This document shows, piece after piece, positions 1 to 5,086 of a DNA stretch of 8,728 nt. The notes beneath the pieces were generated by a model. That model was not told the origin of the DNA. It was given only the letters and a program-made list of their open reading frames with translations, and did not search any database. Source of the DNA: Candidatus Heimdallarchaeota archaeon AB_125 (GTDB lineage: Archaea; Asgardarchaeota; Heimdallarchaeia; Heimdallarchaeales; Heimdallarchaeaceae); contig MEHH01000096.1 in assembly GCA_001940755.1 (NCBI GenBank), forward strand, positions 1 through 8,728, given 5' to 3'. Each line of letters begins with the position of its first letter. The first letter of the stretch is position 1. Both the position numbers and the translations under genes were made by a program.

Positions 1-1
1 T

Positions 2-997
2 GATATCTCTCCATGTTGTGAAAACCTGAACAAACTAGTTAAAGAAAACTTGAACAGAATAAACAAAATGAAGGAAATTATAAGTGCTATAGAAAGAGAG
101 GATAAACAATTTTTAACTAACCTAGTTAATTATTCTTGGAATTATTTACTTACTAATATACACAATACATACTTCTCACAATTCATTGAACCAATTAAAG
201 GAGTAAACATTCTGGACTATCGTAATATCTGGAACAGCATTAATCATCTGAGATTAGTAGAATTTATAGTGAAAAGTTATACTAGAGAAACTACCACAAA
301 AACTGGATTTCAGATATTGGATCCTATCTGCGGAGACATGATATATCAGAATAAAAAAATTCTCTGCAGTTTTCTTCATAGAGGAGGTTCAATAAATAAT
401 TTAGTAAATCTTAGTGATGGTGAGTTTATAGTTTCTTCACCATCTCCTAGATTAAGTATTAACCATATAACTCAAGAACCTAGCTTTGGATTGATGTTCG
501 ATATAGTTTCCAAAAAATTCAGTGGGCAATATAATTTATTCAATGAAGGTTATGTGGCAAGCAGAAAAGAACTAAATGATGGTGTTCAAATTACACTTAG
601 TACTTATGCATCAAATGATATAGTATTGAAGAAAATTTTCACAATTACAAACAATTCAAATAAAATAGGTATTAACTATAATTTTGAAAACAGAGGAATA
701 CTCAAAGAAGAATTTACTCTCTATAGTCTGTCAAAGTTTAACTTAGGAGATTACACAAAGCCTATTTTATCAAAAGAGGATATTCTTATTGAGAAGAAAT
801 CAGGATCAAATGATACGGTGGTTTTGGAAATAAAGAATAAGAACTTAAACTCCAAAATCAAAATAACTTCACCTCAGGAGATTGAATTTCTTACGAAGAA
901 AAGTTTTCGTAACCTGGAACTTACCTCAAGAATGAAAATTCCCGTCTTAAGCTTTAAGGAGAAAAAAGACTTTACTTTTAGTTTAGAAGTTGAATAG
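2..997 (+). CDS. C-terminal part of a probable GH57-like carbohydrate-active enzyme (5'-partial)
   Basis: The reading frame is open from base 2 to the stop at 995-997, so the gene starts upstream of the window; the TTG at 50 is an internal Leu codon, not a convincing start. The visible 331 residues begin with a helical stretch (W..LLTNIHNTYF) that recalls the helical segment after the catalytic barrel in GH57 and GH38 enzymes. A predicted beta-rich region follows, where a stretch of the type Y-x-N-x-x-I-L-C-S-F-x-H-R-G-G-S-I-x-x-L resembles the start of the C-terminal beta-sandwich of GH57 amylases and 4-alpha-glucanotransferases. Further on, LKKIFTITNNSNKIGINYNF fits the 'K.f.l....l.v.Y.leN' pattern of that domain. 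There is no signal peptide or membrane segment in the visible part. The catalytic residues would lie outside the window, so activity cannot be judged. Family assignment rests on remembered motif patterns and is tentative; that this is a real coding region is much surer. Confidence 0.5.
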   Translation, partial: DISPCCENLNKLVKENLNRINKMKEIISAIEREDKQFLTNLVNYSWNYLLTNIHNTYFSQFIEPIKGVNILDYRNIWNSINHLRLVEFIVKSYTRETTTKTGFQILDPICGDMIYQNKKILCSFLHRGGSINNLVNLSDGEFIVSSPSPRLSINHITQEPSFGLMFDIVSKKFSGQYNLFNEGYVASRKELNDGVQITLSTYASNDIVLKKIFTITNNSNKIGINYNFENRGILKEEFTLYSLSKFNLGDYTKPILSKEDILIEKKSGSNDTVVLEIKNKNLNSKIKITSPQEIEFLTKKSFRNLELTSRMKIPVLSFKEKKDFTFSLEVE

Positions 998-1050
998 AAA
1001 AATAATATAGGATGAAAGTATAATTTACTTTCTATTTTTCCTTTTATTTA
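998..1050. terminator. Short convergent gap with T-rich tracts on both strands
   Basis: Only 27 nt separate the stop codons of the two convergent genes (995-997 on +, 1025-1027 on -). On the + strand a pyrimidine-rich stretch with several T runs follows at about 1028-1050, inside the end of the opposing gene. On the - strand a T run lies at 1002-998 just after the stop. Archaeal transcription typically ends on T-rich tracts without a hairpin, so these are plausible terminators for both genes. There is no hairpin to support the call. Confidence 0.35.
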
Positions 1051-2905
1051 ATACATAACCAGTCACAAAGAGAGAGAGAATAACCCCTAATGTTGCATAT
1101 GGTGTTGTCGTTGTTGGTGTCTCAATTACTAACTCAACAATGTAGGTGATTGTTGAATTAAACTGATTTCCAGCTTTATCTTCGACCATTATAGTTATGT
1201 TATAAGTTCCATCTTCAACATAATTATGGAAAGCAAATGACTCATCTGTTACATTCTGAACTATACCATCATCCCAGAAAATCCATACTCTACCTATTCC
1301 AGCATAAACATCATTATAATCAAAGTATATCTCAACATAACCATCAGTTATTTCAGAATCATTTGAAGTGAAATCTATAATATCTAAAATGGGTTCTTCA
1401 AAGTCGAGATAAATCATTGTAGAAATTGAATTATTCACTAGTATTGGAACATCATTAACTCTTGTCATATTGACTGAAATAAATAGCGTTGCATTGTAAT
1501 CTCCTGTTAGTTCAGGGAAGATATGAATACTTGTGTTTGTTCCAGGATCATAGACATCTGTAATTGGTGTTCCATCATCATAATCCATTTCTGCACTGTA
1601 GAGAACTCCACGAGCAGTATCAATCTCATAATAAAAGGTTACATTAACATCGTTTGTATATGTGTTATTCACCGGATATAATTTTAGCTCTGGAGTTGAA
1701 TCATAAATATAGATCAATTTCATTGATCCACCAGTTTCATTGTAATATGAATCATAATAGAGATTAAATCCTTCATAATAGAGAAGATTTCCAGAAGATA
1801 GTGACCCAATTGAAACAAGATATTCTCTTATTGTATCATTATTCCCATGAATGTTTTCTAAGGTATAGTTTTGATCAAGTGTTGCTGAAACTGTGGTAAG
1901 TGGTACAATTTCCGTGTCATTTTCTATGCTTTCAGTAACATAATAACTTATTCCGAATTCTTCAATATCAGTTGAATTGTATGTTGTAATGTTAAATTCA
2001 ATGTTATCCAAATCAGTTATTTTGTCATCTTGGAGAGGTTTAGATTCGAAATAAAACCCATTTGTGATCATATATACTACTAACTGAGTTCTTACTTCAT
2101 TTATTCCTCCCCACATATCCCAACCATAAGAATTATTCGCACTGAAGAAAATTGTTCTTTCTGTAAATTCAAATGATGCGTTATAAATTACTTGACCATA
2201 AGTTTCATTCCCTTCTTCATAGTCCATTTCAATGAAGGTTACATCTTCAGTGAATACGCCTAAAGAAGCATCTGTTATTGTATCTCTGTATGTTGATAAT
2301 GCTAATGTAACAGTATCGTTTTCGTTTGCGCCATATGCGACGTAACGAATTGTAATCGTATTATTTGTTTGATTACTTGGTGAATAGAAAACATAATCAA
2401 ATCCTACTGAAGTTGCATTTGTAATACTTTGAAACTCAGGTGGTGTTCCTTCTTCTGTAACATAAAGATAATGCCATGGTCCTAAATGATTGAAGTTTTC
2501 TAGTACTTCATATGTTCCATTGTTGATTTCACCAATCCACGCATATCCTTTGAAAGATGTTAAACTTGTTAAGTTAAAAGATCCAGTATAATAAGAACGA
2601 TCAACTTGAGAGTTGGAAAAGTTCAATGAAATGCTAGTTGCTGGTGTCAAAGTCAGATTTGAACCTGAACCAACTATTACTACACCACTTATGTCAACTA
2701 AGCGATCAACAGAATACTCAACTGTAATCACAGTATTATTAGGGAAGTTTATACCTTGAAAATCCCCAAAACCTTCAGCTACAAAGCCTTCGAAAATAGG
2801 TTCTGTAGAAAGAGCTGCTTGAGTTACTAAGTTCAATGATCCAATTCCCATTGAGAGGGTAATGAGCAATATAGTTACTAAGGAGTATATCTTTTTGTTA
2901 TTCAT
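1025..2905 (-). CDS. Large secreted, C-terminally membrane-anchored surface protein with PKD-like domains
   Basis: This 626-residue protein is predicted to sit on the outside of the cell. Residues 1-31 form a Sec-type signal peptide: basic start (NNKK), hydrophobic core at about 6-27, and an A-x-A-like exit at T28-Q-A30-A31. The long middle is predicted to be beta-rich, full of Tyr, Thr, Asn and acidic residues, and almost without Cys or Lys clusters. I count about 28 N-x-S/T sequons, consistent with heavy N-glycosylation. Residues about 503-595 look like a PKD/Ig-type domain (FWDDG at 543-547, then GTYNITIMVEDKAGN). A related MDYDDGTP segment lies further upstream. The C-terminus has a Thr-rich linker (TPTTTTP, 596-602), one hydrophobic helix (about 603-619) and a basic tail (NKRKNRK). 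This is the tripartite form of archaeal surface proteins held by a C-terminal anchor, and it is common in Asgard genomes. The ligand or role is unknown. It is transcribed toward the GH57-like gene and is probably monocistronic, since 85 nt separate it from the upstream decarboxylase. Confidence 0.85.
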   Translation of the reverse strand: MNNKKIYSLVTILLITLSMGIGSLNLVTQAALSTEPIFEGFVAEGFGDFQGINFPNNTVITVEYSVDRLVDISGVVIVGSGSNLTLTPATSISLNFSNSQVDRSYYTGSFNLTSLTSFKGYAWIGEINNGTYEVLENFNHLGPWHYLYVTEEGTPPEFQSITNATSVGFDYVFYSPSNQTNNTITIRYVAYGANENDTVTLALSTYRDTITDASLGVFTEDVTFIEMDYEEGNETYGQVIYNASFEFTERTIFFSANNSYGWDMWGGINEVRTQLVVYMITNGFYFESKPLQDDKITDLDNIEFNITTYNSTDIEEFGISYYVTESIENDTEIVPLTTVSATLDQNYTLENIHGNNDTIREYLVSIGSLSSGNLLYYEGFNLYYDSYYNETGGSMKLIYIYDSTPELKLYPVNNTYTNDVNVTFYYEIDTARGVLYSAEMDYDDGTPITDVYDPGTNTSIHIFPELTGDYNATLFISVNMTRVNDVPILVNNSISTMIYLDFEEPILDIIDFTSNDSEITDGYVEIYFDYNDVYAGIGRVWIFWDDGIVQNVTDESFAFHNYVEDGTYNITIMVEDKAGNQFNSTITYIVELVIETPTTTTPYATLGVILSLFVTGYVLNKRKNRK

Positions 2906-2944
2906 AACTCTTCACTTTAGTCTTGCTTGGTAAGGGTAATTAAA

Positions 2945-2957
2945 GCTATTTTTATGC
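2945..2957 (-). promoter_or_regulatory. Possible TATA box of the surface-protein gene
   Basis: Read on the - strand this is GCATAAAAATAGC, centred about 46 nt ahead of the ATG at 2905. With the usual archaeal spacing of about 25 nt to the start site, the transcript would begin near 2925 with a leader of about 20 nt. No good Shine-Dalgarno sequence is visible before the ATG. The AT-rich background makes chance matches easy. Confidence 0.4.
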
Positions 2958-2990
2958 TTTATGTATTATGTTTTTTGTTAGAGTGCCTTT

Positions 2991-3548
2991 TTATTCATTC
3001 TGATATGTAAATGGATCAAAGACAACAAATGAAACTGAGCAACCATGTTTTTTGGTGATTTTCAAATTCGAGTTTATAATTTTGAATCCAGAAGAACCCC
3101 ATGAAGAATCGATATCTGCTTTTCTCTCACGAACCATTGATTTTACACCATCTAATGCTTTAGTTTTTGTTTCTTCTAAGAACTCTCCCTTGCTTTCAAA
3201 AGCCAATATGCAAGGAATTTCAAAATCATTGACATTTACATAAATCTTTGCTAGTGCAATACAAGTTGAAAGGTTCTCATCAGTGGACCCACATGAAAGA
3301 GATTTAACTACATGTATATTTGCACTGAAGGGAATTATTGAAAGTTTATCATTGAGGTTCACATAGGTAATTCCTTTTTCTTTATCAATTTCAGGACTTA
3401 TTTCGATAGCAGGAGGTATTGAGGATACAGAAATGTGATTCTGATATCCCAATCCTGAATTCATGTAAGCCTTATCAATTGCATCTAATTCCGATAAATC
3501 TGATTCACCTATACCAGATGTAACCCAGAATCTTGTTGGTTTACTCAT
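2991..3548 (-). CDS. pdaD: Pyruvoyl-dependent arginine decarboxylase (PvlArgDC family)
   Basis: Converts arginine to agmatine and CO2. In archaea agmatine feeds polyamine synthesis and the agmatidine modification of tRNA-Ile. The family is made as an inactive proenzyme that cleaves itself between two serines; the second becomes the pyruvoyl group. Here the pair is S42-S43 in VSSIPPAIE, which matches the conserved 'ISSI.PP' cleavage site. It is preceded by the family's D-x-A-x-x-N-x-G-x-G stretch (residues 25-34). E118 in AFESKG sits where the catalytic glutamate of the family (EYEGK in the Methanocaldococcus enzyme, as I recall it) is expected. The C-terminal KKHGCSVSFVVF resembles the family's closing 'LGCAFAA..' strand. 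At 185 residues it is slightly longer than the typical 150-165, mainly between the cleavage site and E118. The archaeal S-adenosylmethionine decarboxylase paralogue known from Crenarchaeota is a possible alternative specificity. The ATG at 3548 is well placed behind a TATA box, implying a nearly leaderless mRNA. Confidence 0.85.
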   Translation of the reverse strand: MSKPTRFWVTSGIGESDLSELDAIDKAYMNSGLGYQNHISVSSIPPAIEISPEIDKEKGITYVNLNDKLSIIPFSANIHVVKSLSCGSTDENLSTCIALAKIYVNVNDFEIPCILAFESKGEFLEETKTKALDGVKSMVRERKADIDSSWGSSGFKIINSNLKITKKHGCSVSFVVFDPFTYQNE

Positions 3549-3572
3549 TTTCCAATGAGAAGGTTTTAACAG

Positions 3573-3584
3573 ATTATATATAAT
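3573..3584 (-). promoter_or_regulatory. TATA box of the arginine decarboxylase gene
   Basis: ATTATATATAAT is a perfect 12-nt palindrome and a strong archaeal TATA match. Its centre is 30 nt ahead of the ATG at 3548, so transcription should start about 5 nt before the start codon. That means a leaderless or near-leaderless mRNA, which agrees with the lack of a Shine-Dalgarno sequence. Being palindromic, it could in principle recruit TBP in either orientation, but the element for the + strand gene is a separate one at 3638-3650. Confidence 0.65.
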
Positions 3585-3637
3585 TGTCGAAAAGGAATAA
3601 AATAACGAGTTACACGCTTAAAAGAATACTTTCACAA

Positions 3638-3650
3638 AAATATATATATT
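3638..3650 (+). promoter_or_regulatory. TATA box of the glutamine synthetase gene
   Basis: AAATATATATATT lies with its centre about 39 nt ahead of the ATG at 3683 and 51 nt ahead of the alternative ATG at 3695. With 25 nt to the start site, the transcript would begin near 3669-3672 and carry a leader of only 11-25 nt. No Shine-Dalgarno sequence precedes either ATG. I looked for a GGAA-N6-TTCC nitrogen operator (methanogen NrpR type) in 3549-3682 and saw none. Confidence 0.6.
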
Positions 3651-3682
3651 GATTCATTTTCTTCTTCATTACCAAAAGTAGC

Positions 3683-4993
3683 ATGGTTATTAATATGGAA
3701 AATCTGGAAAAATTTTTTGAAGAAAAAGGTATAGAGTTCATTCAATTCCAATTTACTACAGTTCTTGGTGAGCTAAAATCTGTCGAATTTCCTGCAAATA
3801 TATGGGATAGTATGAAAGAGGGAACAGGAGTAGACGGTTCATCTTTAGGTTTTTTGAAAACTGAACAAAGCGATATGAAAATTGTTCCAGATTTCTCAAC
3901 ACTTTGTATCTTACCTTGGGAACCAAGAGTTGCAAGGTTTATCTGTGATGTTTACGACAATGATGGAAATCCTCATCCTACTGATCCAAGACACATTCTC
4001 AAGAAAGTAATTAAGCAAGCTAAAGATCAATTTGGTTACGAATATAAAACTCGTCCAGAATTCGAGTGGTTTTTCCTTGATTATGAACTTGATCCATTTG
4101 AAGAAGGTCAGTATATGGATAATCTCCCAGGTGACGAGCTTGGATATCTTCGGCGTAATATAGCAAGCGATATGCTTGAAGTGGGAATAGGTGTTAAAAC
4201 CATACATCATGAAGTCGGAAGTGGTCAACAAGAGATTGAATTAGTAGCTCTTGAAGCCTTGAAACAAGCTGATAACACACAAACAGCTAAACTGATCATA
4301 AAGGCTAATTCTCTTTTTAGTGAGGTTATTGGTACATTTATGCCTAAGCCTTTCCCAGATCAACCTGGAAGCAGCATTCATATTCATCAATATTTGACTA
4401 AAGGAGATGAAAATATCTTTGCAGACAAAGAAAAGGGAATAAGTGATATCCTTCGATATTTTGTTGGAGGAATTTTAGAACATATTGATGCAATGACTGC
4501 AATTTTCAATCCTATAACTAATTCATTCAAAAGACTAGTTCCAGGTCATGAAGCTCCCGTATATAAATCATGGGGAGTAGCTAACAGAACAGCTCTAATA
4601 CGAGTCCCAGGTTATGAAAAAAGTGCTCGAATTGAATTCCGTGCAACAGATGGTGCCACAAATATCTATCTAGCTTCCGCTTTACTTCTTGCTGCAGGTT
4701 TGGATGGAATAAAAAATCAAACTGTACCAATTGAACCAACTACAAGAAATATAGAAACTTTAACTGATGAAGAGAGAGCAAATATGAGAATCACTCCTTT
4801 ACCTAGTAATCTATCTGAAGCTCTTGATTATTTTGAGAAAAGTGATTTTGTAAGAGAAGTTTTGGGTCAAGATATCATTGACATATTTCTTGCAGTTAAA
4901 CGAAAGGAATGGGAAGAATATACAGAAGCAAAAAATATTAGTGAAGAAGCTGAAATAGAGTGGGAATTTAGTAAATATCTAGATAGAGTTTAA
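3683..4993 (+). CDS. glnA: Glutamine synthetase (type I)
   Basis: ATP-dependent amidation of glutamate with ammonium; a cytosolic dodecamer in this family. At 436 residues it has the usual length of short type I enzymes. Recognisable motifs, in order: the beta-grasp loop DGSSLGF (51-57), the metal-binding glutamates in EFEWF (E126, E128), Y144, HHEVGSGQQEIEL (175-187), the ATP/metal His loop PGSSIHIHQ (228-236), the glutamate-binding flap NSFKRLVPGHEAP (280-292), NRTALIRVP (301-309) and RIEFRATDGATN (316-327). D51, S54, Y144 and E290 appear to keep the ammonium pocket, which argues for a true glutamine synthetase over a gamma-glutamyl-polyamine ligase. The adenylylation motif NLYDLP is replaced by NIETLT (356-361), so control by adenylylation is unlikely. 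Oddities: the His loop reads PGSSIH where NGSGMH is usual, and TDGATNIY replaces PDPSANPY. The start may instead be Met5 (ATG at 3695); neither has a ribosome site. It is divergent to arginine decarboxylase. Confidence 0.95.
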   Translation: MVINMENLEKFFEEKGIEFIQFQFTTVLGELKSVEFPANIWDSMKEGTGVDGSSLGFLKTEQSDMKIVPDFSTLCILPWEPRVARFICDVYDNDGNPHPTDPRHILKKVIKQAKDQFGYEYKTRPEFEWFFLDYELDPFEEGQYMDNLPGDELGYLRRNIASDMLEVGIGVKTIHHEVGSGQQEIELVALEALKQADNTQTAKLIIKANSLFSEVIGTFMPKPFPDQPGSSIHIHQYLTKGDENIFADKEKGISDILRYFVGGILEHIDAMTAIFNPITNSFKRLVPGHEAPVYKSWGVANRTALIRVPGYEKSARIEFRATDGATNIYLASALLLAAGLDGIKNQTVPIEPTTRNIETLTDEERANMRITPLPSNLSEALDYFEKSDFVREVLGQDIIDIFLAVKRKEWEEYTEAKNISEEAEIEWEFSKYLDRV

Positions 4994-5007
4994 ACATAAA
5001 ATCTAGC

Positions 5008-5030
5008 TTCATTCTTATTTTTTTATTTTT
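5008..5030 (+). terminator. T-rich terminator after glutamine synthetase
   Basis: Starting 15 nt after the stop codon, 23 bases are almost all T or A/T (TTCATTCTTATTTTTTTATT and on), with runs of seven and five T. This is the typical hairpin-free archaeal terminator form. It separates glnA transcription from the downstream cluster. Confidence 0.6.
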
Positions 5031-5050
5031 AATAAGGTAACGTTAATAAG
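5026..5050 (+). promoter_or_regulatory. Possible promoter of the winged-helix/RING cluster
   Basis: Two TATA-like elements follow the terminator: TTTTTAATAAGG at 5026-5037 and GTTAATAAG at 5042-5050. Transcription would begin near 5056 or 5071, giving a leader of roughly 15-35 nt that would include the GGGGTG ribosome site. I cannot choose between them from the sequence alone. Confidence 0.3.
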
Positions 5051-5080
5051 TCATGTAATGCTAATTAGAAGTAACTATTT

Positions 5081-5086
5081 GGGGTG
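5081..5086 (+). promoter_or_regulatory. Shine-Dalgarno-like GGGGTG that questions the GTG start
   Basis: GGGGTG contains GGTG, complementary to the CACC in the archaeal 16S 3' end, and stands 6 nt before an in-frame TTG at 5093. If it is the ribosome site, the GTG at 5084 lies inside it and the true start is the TTG (residue 4, protein beginning at S-Y-E-R-E-D after the initiator). The GTG itself has no ribosome site at a useful distance. Confidence 0.45.

Noticed and set aside
3052..3243. 63-residue open frame on the + strand inside the arginine decarboxylase gene
   Set aside because: It lies wholly antisense to a gene with clear family motifs, has no ribosome site, and resembles no family.
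3549..3682. Possible NrpR-type nitrogen operator (GGAA-N6-TTCC)
   Set aside because: GGAA and TTCC occur singly but not with the required spacing or orientation.
3911..4231. 106-residue open frame on the - strand inside glnA
   Set aside because: Antisense to conserved glutamine synthetase motifs; no promoter or ribosome site of its own.
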